This document shows positions 23,072-34,544 of a stretch of 64,000 nt of DNA, piece after piece. The notes under the pieces are model-generated. The model had not been told where the DNA came from and made no database searches. It saw only the letters and a list, made by a program, of their open reading frames with translations. The stretch's first letter is position 1, and every line of letters starts with the position of its first letter. Made by a program: the position numbers and the translations under genes. The DNA is taken from the NCBI GenBank assembly GCA_002224055.1, contig AZLU01000163.1, forward strand, positions 1 to 64,000, given 5' to 3'. The stretch comes from Pezizomycotina sp. ARF18. Its lineage: Eukaryota > Ascomycota.

Positions 23072-24444
23072 ATGGTAAACATTTTTTACCGGAGACCAAA
23101 GGAGGTTTCGCCGGAAGATGTGGCATCGTGGCCGGAGACCATCAATCCCGACGAGATGAGAAAGCAGACGCTTGCCCTAGCGGTATTCCGTCCGGTTATC
23201 CTTTGACAGGATAATCGACGGTCGCACATGTTATGTATGTATCCAATTGTTTCTATACTACTTAGTAACGATCTTTTTTGCGATGCTTGGGGATAGGAGC
23301 TAACTTGCAGAATTTTAGCCATGTCGTCTCCGTGACTTCATGTTCTACCTCCGCTTCGTCGAGCTCAGCGCTGAAAACCTGCGGTTCTACCTCTGGTACA
23401 AATCATACTGCGAGAGATCCAGAAGCTCCGCAGAGGAGAAAGCCTCTCGCCACCCTACATACCTAATAATAACAGGAAAGGCGATTGGATAATTGAAGCG
23501 ACGACAAGAGCCCTCCCGACGGCCTGGAACCTTCCAGACAAACAGCACCGCCGAAAAACCTCGACATCGACATGAGAAAACGTAACAATCTGCGACGGAC
23601 GAAACCGCCGAAGCATCCACCCTCCACGACCCTTACAACTACGACTCGAACATGAATTTCACAATATTAACCAACCCTTCCGCTCTGAAATAAGCCGCGT
23701 TGCGTCGCTCTTCTTATACCCCTCGTCACCTCTCGAATTGAATCTCTCCTACCGTGAGCGCCATTTGGCCCTCCAAGCCCTCCGAACAAAACACATCCAT
23801 CCGCCTTTACACCGCACTACTCACCGCCGAAAGATTCCTGCGATGCAGTCGCACCCCAACTTCGTGCGGCGGCAAGTATCCAACGCCAGCCCCGCGCGCA
23901 CAACGTAATGCTGCTAATCGCGTCCTCGCGACCGTGTTAATGCTCGCCAGCGCGGTGCCGTTGACTCAGCAATAAACCGAAACCTTGGCGTATATTTCCC
24001 GCGGGACTCGGCTCCATCGCGATCGTAAGTTTGTTCGCCGCGAGCGGACTTCTGCTGGCGTTTTTTCTCCAGGGTGGGAGGCGGAGTAGGACCCGTGGGA
24101 CATGCCCGATCCGACAGCACCACCAGCAATAATAATATACAGAAAAATACATCGGAGACGTGGAAGCGGACGCCGTAGCGATGGAAAGAGGATTCGAAGG
24201 TGTCATCACGACGACGGTGCACGATTTGAGTTTCCGGAGAGAGGATAGCGGCAGAGAACGTGCGCGTCTCGAACAGAAGGGCTTTACAGATAAAGGGTTC
24301 GAGATCGGTGTGAGAGTGCAGGATAACGACGTGAGGAGGATACAGCTGGGGATTTACTTGCAGATGTGGCTGCTGTGGGTAATCGGCACGGGGTTCTTGT
24401 GTGCGATATTGATGCCGCTGCCGAAGGTTGGACTGATCAAATAA
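23072..24444 (+). CDS. RGS-domain protein with C-terminal membrane helices
   Basis: Regulator of G-protein signalling: RGS domains speed up GTP hydrolysis by Galpha subunits and so switch off receptor signals. The start at 23072 gives MVNIFYRRPKEVSPEDVASW, a leader I believe is typical of fungal membrane RGS proteins. The RGS core is at about 23315-23435 (LRDFMFYLRFVELSAENLRF, then YLWYKSYCER), and the second half at 23640-23800 (QPFRSEISRVASLFLYPSSP, ELNLSYRERHLALQALRT). A MQSHPNFVRR segment follows, then hydrophobic stretches near 23930 and 24005-24065 (LGSIAIVSLFAASGLLLAFF) and a last helix (LQMWLLWVIGTGFLCAILMP). Frames shift between these parts. Three PTH11-like receptors lie in the same window, but a functional link is only an inference. 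Confidence 0.7.
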
Positions 24445-26115
24445 CTTGAAGTCGGTGGATTGGTCACGATAGGTCACATAGATCACGGGAACAATAGTTT
24501 CACTCCGAGGGCATGTTTATTCTTTTTTTCTTTTCTTTTCTTTTTTTCTTTTTGGTACAAGCGTCACAGTTACAGGACATGTAAATACTGAACATCATGA
24601 TCACGGCTAGTTTAGGGGCGTTGGGATAGTGCTTTTCTACGAGAACATTCAACATCACTTTAGTAATTAATTAATGCTAATTCTAAGACCAAGAACGTGT
24701 GACAATCATTTAAAAGTCATCGTGAGAGCTAAGCGAGAAAACGGATATTCAATGGAGTCAAAAATCCGCCTTTCGAAGTCCAAGTAACATCATGGTCAAT
24801 CATGATCAACGTGAGACCTTTTTCAAAACGGACGTCAGGCACTTCTAGAGAGTATCGATCTCGATCTGGCCCGCCGCCGTCGCGACACCCTGCCGAAACC
24901 TTTCAGGCAAAAGAAAAAAAGCTTAGCGCTCCTACCCTGTTCATCCTGTTATGCATGATGCTCCGAAAGGCCGAGCGGGAAATTCGCCGGTCTGGACAGG
25001 TCTACCGAGTTCACGAGTTCACAGAAGTGATACAATTCCTCGCTAAGCCCTGTAGAAAGCGTGAGCAAACTAAACATGGAAACATGCATCGCATGCCTTT
25101 CAAGTCATTGTAGATGAAAACGCGACATGCAGGAGATGGATGCATGCATGCATGCATGCATCGTTAACGAATAAATTCCCCGACTCCGCGTGCTGCTATT
25201 TCCATATGATATCGTCGTTTATACCTCTCATTGGTTTCGTGGCAGTCGCCATGAGATATGCCTGGTGAGCAGCATGCTGGCGTAGAAAAAGGTCTCGATC
25301 AACATATATCAGCATGTTCATCGTTTCTAAAGAACGCCACCATGTCCAGATGGCAGTTGGCTTCCGCTGCATGTCATCATGTAGACCGCTAGATTTTTCA
25401 GACTTATAGGGAAATTAAACCCCCGTGCTCATTGACAAAGCACTTCCGTGCGCCTTCTATTCTGAGCCATCGAACCGGTCCACAAATGGCAATGGCAGAG
25501 CATGGGGTAAATGGGGGGCAGACCATGAATACGAGGTGGAAGCCCCATCCAACCAGTCACATCCGTGCCTGCCCCATGGCCCTTGCTGCTCCCCACTTCT
25601 GTTAGTATGGAACACTGTTGAGTTTGAGAAACTTCCTACCGTCTGCGGCAATAGCCTGTTCAAGCTACTAGCAAATGCTAAGACTTACAGTGCAACGTAG
25701 CATGTCGCTACTATGCCAGTACTAACGTGCTTGCCGCTTTTCTCTCTCCCTCGTCGTTTCGAACCGCTCAATTTCTTACCGCTGTACTGGCTCTGTTTTA
25801 AGAGCGAAATGTTTTGGACATTCCATGCTGAAGTCATTTTTCGCCCCATTTCGATATCATTTCATCTTCAACCTGCCTTGAGCCCGATCATCTTCATCCC
25901 ATTAAACTTTATTCAAGGCTATCCTATCCAAACAGGTAGGCATTCTGAATACCTTACTCATCTGTCGAAACAGCCTTCCTACAATTTCCGAGTCCGAGTC
26001 TTTTCGTAAGCGATAGTTTCATTTCCCTCGGAGGCGTATAAAGAGACATCAACCGGCCAAGGACGTAGGAACAATATGCTGCCTTTCGCTAGCTTTAGCA
26101 ATTTTCCCTGTCACC
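24445..26115. other. Intergenic
   Basis: No gene recognised. The stretch holds a T/C-rich tract at 24519-24552 and a GCAT microsatellite (separate entry). Open frames at 24802-25113 and 25425-25700 lack family features and conserved context. Confidence 0.5.
25138..25162. repeat. (GCAT)n microsatellite
   Basis: The self-complementary tetranucleotide GCAT is repeated about five times in a row. The tract lies between genes, with no coding context. Confidence 0.85.
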
Positions 26116-27316
26116 ATGCGTATCCAACAGTAAGTATACTCTCTAATAAGTTATACTCTTCTTTTTCATCTCCGGTGTAAGTAACTACGCGATGAAACCA
26201 TCACGATAGCTACCTCGGTGCTCTCCCTCTGCTGGGAGCTACCACACCCGCCGTCGTTGAAGCGATGCAGAACTTCCGCATAGTCTCACACAACATCCGC
26301 TACGCCCGGAACCCCCCATATTCCCGGCGAGCACGTCTGGTCCCAGCGCCTTCCCGGCCACCTTAAAGAACTATAATGTTCACCCGCTTCCAGGATAATC
26401 CTTTTGTTTGCATCCAAGAGTGCCTGCACAACCAACTCGTCGACCTAATCCAGGGATTAAACATGGGCTCGCCGTTCAAGGAGTACCGACGTTTAATAAG
26501 AACGGCTCGAGAGTAGATACGCTGGGTAGATTAGAGTTCGACCGCACGCTCGACGGAGAGATGCCCTACGATACAACGCAGGAGTGGACCTACATCGGCG
26601 TCGGCCGCGATGACGGCGTGCGCGCCGGAGAATACAGTCCGCTATTCTATAAACCCGCGATATGGCGCTCGATACGTGGCACTCGATCTGGATGTCTGAC
26701 ACGCCGAACGTACCCAGCCGCTCCTTCGGCACCGGTAACAACAGGATCCTAACGCAAGGCGTCTTCACCAACCGTAAAAAGCCACACCCTCCAAGTCGCC
26801 GTAATGAGCACCCATCTAGACGACAACTACTACGACGTCAACGACGACCCCCGTACAAGTCCACGCTACTAATGACCGCGGTAATGGATTACTACACCGG
26901 CCGCTCCATAAACAGCAACTACTCGATCCCCGTAACGCTCGGCGGCGACTTCAACGGGAACCGCACCGATCCCGCAGTCGAGAACTTCCGAAACGGTACG
27001 AATAACATGGACGCGTTCGAAGAGGTAATCGCTATATCGCCGTATTTGGCGTGGGGTGAGGATGGACGTATACCAGTTTCGGCGGGGAGTACAGGGAGGA
27101 TAACATCGATTACGTCTGGGTAGTCCATGGAGCAACAACGGCGGGAAGGTTGTCTACGGCTTGCCGCGGAAAGGGACGGGTTACGGTACAGGGAAGAAGT
27201 ACTGGAAACCGTGGTTATGGTGTTTCGCCGACGAAGTTCGAGATTTCGGGAATGTAGAGGATAGCGACCATAGGCTTATTTTCGCTGATATGGTTCTCGC
27301 GGGACCGGGAAGCTAA
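26116..27316 (+). CDS. Secreted endonuclease/exonuclease/phosphatase-fold enzyme
   Basis: This is a metal-dependent phosphoesterase of the EEP (DNase I-like) superfamily, probably secreted. The start at 26116 and an intron at 26130-26209 give a leader MRIQHYLGALPLLGATTPAV. The domain begins with FRIVSHNIRYARNPP (the Asn of the first active-site strand). It continues with FVCIQECLHNQLVDLIQGL (the catalytic Glu), YIGVGRDDGVRAGEYSPLFY, a strand with STHLDDNYYDVNDDP, TLGGDFNGNRTDP (the Asp/Asn pair) and, near the end, EYREDNIDYVWV and EDSDHRLIFADMVL with the catalytic Asp-His. All expected EEP motifs are present in the right order and the length (about 370 residues) is normal. The frame changes at several points. 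Substrate (nucleic acid, sugar phosphate or lipid) cannot be told. Confidence 0.75.
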
Positions 27317-28166
27317 ATACATAAAGCAGACCTTGCTGGTACATAGGCACGACCTGGACTATAGCCTTATACACCTCGAAGGAGTTCTTCCAAGCATCAA
27401 GCATTAAGCATCGATACCCATATTATACTAGACTACACGCTTACATCCATCCTTCAATTTCACACTTCAAATTTCCTTATTTCTCAACAGTTCAACGCTT
27501 TTTTCTTAGTTGTAAAGTTATGCATTTCGTTGTGGGGTTATTTTGTGGGCTGAGGGAGTTTCTGAGCGCAGTTTTAACATCGTGACCATAGCAAAACACC
27601 ATAATAGCATCAGGGGAATCCATACACGTACACAATACTATTAGAATGTACCTTAAACGTATCATAAATCGCCAACAAATCACAGTCCTGTTTTCGTACA
27701 GAGGCTCACTACAGCTTCACATGCTTGCGGTTTTGACTATAAAGTTCCTTGAGGAGGGGGTTCAGGTTCAGGGCTGTAACTGTTCGTTAACAGCAAATTC
27801 TCCGACCGGATCTGGCTAAGCACAGACATCCAGCTCCGTTTTCTCCGCTTGACAACGTCATTCCAGTTATGAATGCAAACCGCAACAGATAAAAGAGTAC
27901 CTATCATCCTCGGTATGGAATAGATTGGTATCTTGCGCGATCTTTAATATATTAGTGCTTAGGCTGGTTCCTGACTAGGGGGATTTGGTCTAAGCTTCAA
28001 CTTGTCAATCAACAAGATTTACTCCATATCATGATCTAAAAACGTAAACAAAAGACTTATTTATCTATTCACGAGACATAAAAAGTACATAAAAGGAGAA
28101 ACAGAAACATTTTCAACATAGTTAGGGAAGATTGTCCGCCACAGACCATCTTCGACATTTTTCAGC
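27317..28166. other. Intergenic
   Basis: No gene recognised in this AT-rich spacer. Confidence 0.55.
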
Positions 28167-28901
28167 ATGCCCTTCGTCACCTCCCGAATCGCGATGCACG
28201 GTTCCCTGAACTCTTCGACTACTTCCTCCGCTTCCTCACCTTTCGCCCGGCATCACCCTCCTCATCCTAGGCCTCCTCCCACCTCTAATAGCCTCCCACG
28301 GCAACCACGGAAATCGCACGACAACGTCCCCTGCAACGTAAACCTCCTCAAAAACCCTTCCTTCGAACAAACAGCATGCGCGGCCACGACGTCTCCCCGT
28401 GGACAACAAGCGGCCAACTATCCTCCTGGCGCGCGAGCACGGACCACGCCTCCCACGGATCCAACAGTCTCAAAGTATGGACGAAAGACGCATGCTGGGT
28501 CGGTCAACACTTCGACCACGAGGAAGGAGGATACACCGGTGGTTTTTCCGCTCTATGGACGCCGGGAAAAAAGAACAAGAGAACGAAAGATAAAGCGTCC
28601 TCGCCGAGTCTGGAAAAGAAGGAAAGTGTAAGATTGTGGTCAGGAATAGCGGGAAGGTCGTTTTTGAGAAGCCGAAGGATATGCAACCGGGGAAGTGGAG
28701 GAGGTATAGTTTTAGGTTCTCGTCGAGCGAGATGCAGCAGATTCGGACGGGCAGGGGAACTTCGAATGGGTTTGTGTGCGGCGGGCGGACGAGGAGCGTG
28801 AGCGCGGTGGCGATGATGAAGGGGAGGAGGATGTTTATTACTTTGATGAGATCGATGTTAGGAAAAGAATGCAGGAAAGGCGTCATCACGATGAGCTGTA
28901 A
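28167..28901 (+). CDS. CBM-like protein with signal/anchor segment and C-terminal HDEL
   Basis: The leader contains a hydrophobic segment (ITLLILGLLPPLIASHG, about 28245-28300). The body resembles a carbohydrate-binding-module beta sandwich (CBM_4_9 style): NVNLLKNPSFEQ opens it, then SPWTTSGQLSSW, ASHGSNSLKVWTKDACWVGQ, YTGGFSALWTPG, VVRNSGKVVFEKPKDMQPGK and WRRYSFRFSSSEMQQI, ending with VYYFDEIDV, the usual closing strand. The last residues are RRHHDEL followed by a stop at 28899-28901. HDEL is the ER-retrieval signal of fungi, so the protein is predicted to stay in the ER. The frame changes at least three times; the one near 28752 fits a single lost C. A role in glycoprotein handling in the ER is possible but is inference. 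Confidence 0.6.
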
Positions 28902-29108
28902 TCGGATCGGCCATATTAGCAGTGTTTCTTCACGTTTTTGCCTCTAATGTATTGATAGGAGAATTACCATCATTTACCCTTGAAGCCCATCATTCTATAA
29001 CCTTCTTGTGAGAAAGTGGCGTGATTATATACAAAGAAAGTGCTTTTTTGTTTGCGCTATGATACAAACCGTTATACATGCATGTACAGTGATCGTGTAA
29101 TAACAGAT

Positions 29109-30571
29109 TTAGTTCCCATGTCCGCTGGCCCGGACTTCCTCGCCAGTTTCCTCCTCAATAACCTCCTCATAAAGCTGCTCCTCCAGCTCATCCTCAATCT
29201 CTCTACGTCCGGCTCCTCCTCCAACTCCAGCTCCTCAATCTGCTCCAGCGCCTGCGCCGCCGGATCCATACTAACAATACTCCTCCCCCCATCAAACGTA
29301 ATCCTCTTCCTAACGCTCAACTCCAGAATCCCTTCGCCTCCATCCCCCCTACTAACCTTCCTCTGCTTCATCCTCTTCTCACCAATAGCATCGTCATCAT
29401 CCGCCTCTTCAATATCAAACCTTGTAACGCCATCGATACTGCCGTCGTCGGCAACGGGCGGTTAACCACCGCCGTGGGTGCGAATACTAACGCCTGTCCG
29501 ACGTTCAATTCTATGATACGGTTGAATACGTCTTCCCTTTCTCGTCTTGGACGTTAACGTGCTTCCGAAGGGTTCGAAACCATTCTGGACTAGTAAACCT
29601 GTGGCAGACGGTCATGGAACATAAATCCAGTAAACGCGGGCTAACCGTGGGTTCCTGCGTCGATATAATTACACGCGCGCCGTAGTGTCGCTGCTGCCGG
29701 ATAAGTGCCAGCAGGGAGTCCGTAAACTTCGCCGCGGCCGGGGAGTTAGTGATATACTTGTGCGCTTCGTCCAGCGCAACCACAAGCCCTCTATTCCCAC
29801 CCTTCGCGCTAGCTCCGCTCGCCGTCAAATAAAAGTCCATCGATATACTAAACAGCGCGCACGCAGTCTCCGGGTCTACGAACGGACAACTTAAATCAAT
29901 AAGCGTAAGCACGCCCGTTCGACACTGAACTGACTCGCCGTATCGTCATCGCGAGGAAAGACTCCAGTAGCTCCAGACGCATATTGAGCATGCTCGCCTG
30001 CTCGCGGTTTAAACCTGCGCTGCCGAGCTTCCGCTTAAAGGCGAGGTAATCGAACGCGCCGCCTTTCATCGTCGCCATGTCGCGGAGGATTTGTGTTACG
30101 CGGTGCATGTACAGCGGCGTGTTGCTGGTAGAGGTGCCGACGGCCATGAGCTGGAGCATCGAGCCGATCGTTAAATCCTTCGGTCGGAAGCGTAGGGCGG
30201 AGACGGACGCATTAGGGATAGAGGCGTACGCGGCTTTCATGTTTGCGTAGTTCGATGCAGAAACGAGTATGCGGACGCTGCGGACGGATTTGACGGTGGT
30301 GGGTAGTGGATCTGTTGGTAGAGGTGGTTTTCCGAGGTATCGGCCTCGCAGGGTCGGAAGGAGGAGTGCGAGTGAGGGCTGAACTGGAAGACGAGGCGGA
30401 AGTGGCTTTTGCAGCATCCGAGCTTTGGTTCGGGGACATGAAGTTTTTCCAACATACAGGATAGAGTATGTGACTTGCCGCTGCCTTGAAGACCACAGAT
30501 GAAGGCGGAAAAGGGACATTGGCGTTGGTGAATAAGCGCTTTGTCTCCCCGCCAACAGACGTCGTCCCCAT
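29109..30571 (-). CDS. HerA/FtsK-like P-loop ATPase
   Basis: The protein shows an ATP-binding core of the HerA/FtsK type, known otherwise from bacterial and archaeal DNA-pumping ATPases and from a fungal family of unknown role. Walker A is GLQGSGKS (30471-30494), after TNANVPF..SAFICG. Walker B is VVALDEAH (29760-29783). Further motifs are LTLIDLSCPFVDPETACALF, LLALIRQQRHYGARVIISTQ (sensor with Thr-Gln) and PRLLDLCSMTVCHRFTSPEW. The C-terminal part reads NRIIELNVGQALVFAPTAVV, then KRITFDGGRSIVSM and an acidic end (EIEDELEEQLYEEVIEEETG). Glutamate after the Walker B Asp suggests an active ATPase. Several frame changes occur. Whether the acidic region upstream belongs to the same gene is open. 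Confidence 0.7.
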
Positions 30572-30699
30572 CAGGGAGAACTGCGGTACTTTCGGTACTA
30601 GCGCATCGTTCGCGGTTTCTATAACATCGTCGGATAGTAGCGGTGAGTTCGCGATCCTGTGGGATTTATCGAACCCTGCTGAGGCGCCGCCTCGCGATG

Positions 30700-32011
30700 A
30701 GGAAGCTCTGGTCCTCGATGCTCGGTACCATCCGGGGAGCCGTCAACCCTTCCGTCGCAAGGTCCCGCCAATTATCGACCGGGTCCATCTTCATCCCTAG
30801 CGATCTCCTGCGACACCCCGCTCTTACCGAACACGCTCGCGACGTTAACCGCCAGCTTCTTCATCCTATCCTCGATCGTAAACTCTTCCCTCGCGCTTTT
30901 CGCCGCTTTCTTTTTCTCGACCCTCTCGGCTTCTTGCCCTTAATCTCGCGGGACTTCAATATTGACCTAGGTTGCTTAAGTTGCTCCTTTCCGCGGAACT
31001 CAGGCTGGTTTTCATCTTCGCATTCTTCTCGAGCTGCTTTCAGCTTCTCCATTAACTTCTTGTACTTCGTCGTACCTAAATACTGGCACGCCTTGCCGAT
31101 GAGTATTGGGATCTGGCTGGATGTAAACCTGCCCGCTTCGCCTCCTCTATTATAAGTTCGTCTGCTTGAGCGCAGCTCGTACTCCTCAAGCTTCGCTTTG
31201 TGAGTCGATTTTCCCCCTTCGCATCTGGCCGCGAGCGCTTCGTCGACCGCTTGCACGTAGCCCTCAAATGCCTCCCGACCAGTCGTCGTTTCAAACGCCC
31301 TTTCCTGCACGCCCCGAGAATCGCCCAGCTCGAGGTCAAAGTCGTGATCCATGTCATCTTCCTCCAACAGCACCTCATCGCCCAGCTCGTCCACCAATCG
31401 CTCTAACCGCTCGGCCTCTGTGATTTCGGCAACTTCATGCTCCCCAGGTTCCACCGCTTCGAGTATGTCCTGATCCTGCATCTCGTATTCCTCCAGATAC
31501 TCGTGTTCGAGATGCTCCGTCCACTTCGGCACCGCGGTATCCAGCATCTTGAGGTTCGCCACGCAACCATCGGTAGCTCCCTTGCAGTCCTGGTTCGAAC
31601 GGCTCATCCTCCCATGGTATCCGTATAACGGCGTTGTCGATGGTTGGCGCGGTATGAGCTTCACCTGGCCTAGGTATTCGGCTTGATCATATTCGTTGCG
31701 CTATACGATTCCGAGAAGAAGCAAGAATTAGCACTTTGTAACTGTAGATACTCCTAAAGCTCAATTGCGTCGCGAGAAAGTTGCTGTATATGTTTCTAAT
31801 GACAATTTAAAAGAATTGAAAAAGAAGCGACTTACTCATCCCATATCGCTTCACCAGCGCCTTCGCCGTCTTCTGACTGTGGCCGGACGGCAATTCTTCG
31901 AGAACCCTGCCCGAAAGTGTTCGAAGTTCCTGATGGACCGTTCTGAACGTGAGGGAAAATGGTCCTCCGTAGCCACGGCAGGAGCGACACGCCCCGAATC
32001 TTGCTGCCCAT
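30700..32011 (-). CDS. Unrecognised acidic protein, possibly the N-terminal part of the ATPase gene
   Basis: I do not recognise this protein. A start at 32011 (MGSKIRGVSLLPWLRRTIFP) precedes an intron with donor near 31835 and acceptor near 31692. The main exon reads GQVKLIPRQPSTTPLYGYHG, then a very acidic stretch (EHLEHEYLEEYEMQDQDILE, LEEDDMDHDFDLELGD), a segment with GREAFEGYVQAVDEALAARC, TSSQIPILIGKACQYLGTTK and a Lys/Arg-rich end. After it, FTIEDRMKKLAVNVASVFGK continues in the same direction toward the P-loop region. With no clear stop-plus-start between them, one polypeptide of about 850-900 residues is as likely as two genes. Confidence 0.45.
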
Positions 32012-32959
32012 CCTTGGAAGTTCGTGATGGCGATCGATGGAGGTCGAACGATGGTGATGTAAGAGGTTGGTGGTGAAATTTAGAGTTGGTCCGAAGTTTT
32101 TCTTGCCGCCAGCTAAAAAGTTCTTTGCGACGGGACGGGTAAGAAAGAGTTTTAGCAAGCGAAAATGCCAAGACCCTCGGATTAACTTCCGGCGTTTCGG
32201 GTACCATTTCTCCGTCCCTATCTTCCAGGAACCACGTTCGAGTCCGGGGATAGGCGTGAACACGGGTTTTGAGGTCATGACAGGAGCAAAGCGTGGATAT
32301 AGAGGTCTTGAGAGATGAGAATATAATGATGAAGGTTTCCATTGTAAAGAGATACTCCGGATATAACAAGACGGGGGCACAGATCTGGAAAATTCTCAAG
32401 TTTCTAAGTCCTTCGAATGTTTGTATTATTTTATAATATTATTATTGTAGATTCTTCTTTTTGTTCTTCCATTACCTAGATAATCAAGATATTAGTTGCA
32501 ACATTCGTCGCTAAAGCTTAATCTCAAAGGTAACGCAACGCACTCTGGGGCGTTTGGTCGTTATCCAGCTACAGAGGTCGCTCAGTCCTAATAGCATACA
32601 TTAGGCATTGGATGCCGTAGATGATTGGTCGACGATCTAGGAGCGACCTCAAGCCTCCCAATCATCACTAGTTTATGGGCGTTTTTCTTGGGTCTGGATG
32701 CTGTAAATCTTAATATCATCAATGGCTCTAGATGCTCGCGCCCATGTGCAAGAGAACCTAACTTTAACTCGAATCCACTCACCTTTCACGGAACAAAAGA
32801 CCGCGACTCTATGTCACTATTTGCGAGCCATGATCGTCCCACGTCGTTGCCATATTGTAAGGAATCGGGATTTAGATCGATCCATAAGCGGCAAACTTGG
32901 CGCGCAGTGTTTCGTAACGGTATTTCAGTTTTTATCGCTAATATAAAGCATTCTTAGCC
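32012..32959. other. Divergent intergenic region
   Basis: No gene recognised. It lies between the minus-strand acidic protein and the plus-strand transporter, so it should hold both promoters. Open frames at 32625-32957 show no family pattern. Confidence 0.45.
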
Positions 32960-34544
32960 ATGGCTTGTCCAGCGCCGGGTCTGTATACCGGCATGCTGGA
33001 GCGGCCGTCAATATCAAGTGAGCTCGAACGGACCCCTTCAATCATCCCCACGCCATCCGAAAAGACGCCAATGCGACGCTGCCCGCCACGACTAATCTCC
33101 CTCCTCGGAACTATCCCACCTATCACACGAAGACTACGCAAGCTCGAAAAACGCCTCGTCCGAAAGATCGACATCCGCCTAATCCCATGATGACCCTCCT
33201 CCTCCTTCTCACCTCCTCGACCGCGGTAGTATAGCATCCGCGCAGATCGCGGGTCTATCCACCGACCTTGCCATCTCGAATAACCAGTACAACACCTCCA
33301 TCATGGTGTTTTATTAGGATACATGACCACTCAACTACCGGTCTAACATGTTACTAGGTAAAGTCCGGCCGTCGTGGTATTTACCGCCGGAGCAATAGGC
33401 TGGGGTCAACACTCTGCAGGGTTTCATTAAAAACTACGGTGGTTTATTAGCTACTAGAATTTATGGGAGTCGTACAAGGTCCGTTTTTTCGGGGACATCG
33501 TTTCTTGACTACATGCTGGTATAAAAAGAACGAGCTACCGCAGAGGACGGCGTATTTATACGCTGGAAATATCCTGTCGTTGGCCTTTGGCGGTCTCATA
33601 GGTGCTGGGATTCTCGGCAGCCTGGACGGCGCGGCGGGATTAGCGGTGGAGGTGGTTATTTATAATATACGGCGCGATTACGGTGTTCATTGGTATACTG
33701 GCAATATACGTGTTTCGGATTATCCCCAAGACTACGAAGTGGCTTACGGACGACGAGAGAATCTTCGCAGAGTGGCGGCTGGAGAACGAACTCGCGGGGT
33801 GAAAGACGACGAGTGGGGAGGTGGATACTGGTGGGCGTTAAAGAGAGCCTTAAGGATCGCTGACTTACCTGTTTCACGTTTATGGGGATGAATATGTGTA
33901 CAGCTGGGGCGTTCGTGTAGGTCTCGAGTCTCATCATATAACATTATGACGCTTTTTCCCAAATAATGGCCTTATACTAACTTGTCAAATACGATGACGC
34001 AGTTCTCCTCCCCTCCATCATGAAAGTAATGCTCTACGGCACGGAGCTCAACATCCCAAGGACAAACCAGGAGCTCCTCCTCACCGCCTCCCTACTTCGT
34101 CGCCTCGTCGGCTCGCTCATCGTCGCTCACTCCACGGCGAAGCGCGGCGAGCGTTGCATACACACGTGCGTCCCATGTTAATCTCCCTCGCCGGTTCGAT
34201 ATGTTGTCTGCCCCTCATTGGACTCCTTTGCCGCTCGTTATGTATCCGTGTTTTTGATGGTATTCGGATATACGCCATCTACGCCGTTCCGATACCGTGG
34301 ATAGCGTCGTCGATACCGCGGCCGAGGTCCGAAGAGGGCGGCGGCGCTGGCGATTATTAACTTTGTTAGTAGTGCATTACGTATTTTTATAACAGCTATT
34401 TGTTCCGGATAGTAGCGCGCCGAATATGTTCTCGGTAGCGTCGTGGTGAGCGTTTCGATAGTTTCGAGTATTGTTGGAGCGGTGTCGGTGAGGGCTTACT
34501 TGCAGGTGCTGAACAGGAGGTTGGAAAGTGAGGGAAGAGTTTAG
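32960..34544 (+). CDS. MFS transporter, anion:cation symporter (allantoate permease-like) family
   Basis: Plasma-membrane uptake permease of the fungal ACS family, which carries carboxylates, vitamins or similar small acids. The start at 32960 gives a hydrophilic N-terminus with EKRLVRKIDIRLIPMMTLLL, the typical lead into helix 1 of this family, then AQIAGLSTDLAISNNQYNT. Around 33460-33850 the sequence reads GPFFRGHRFLTTCWYKKNEL, PQRTAYLYAGNILSLAFGGL and IGAGILGSLDGAAGL, then PKTTKWLTDDERIFAEWRLE in the central loop. The second half is more broken (helices near 34150-34300) and the C-terminus reads VVSVSIVSSIVGAVSVRAYL followed by QVLNRRLESEGRV and a stop at 34542-34544. Frame changes are numerous, so a decayed gene is possible. 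The substrate is unknown. Confidence 0.65.

Noticed and set aside
24802-25113. 103-codon plus-strand frame
   Set aside because: Low-complexity basic composition, no homologous pattern, no clear gene context.
25138-25162. Regular short repeats considered as a CRISPR-like array
   Set aside because: It is a plain tetranucleotide microsatellite without spacers, in a fungal context.
25425-25700. 91-codon frame with matching minus-strand frame
   Set aside because: Both strands are open and neither has family features.
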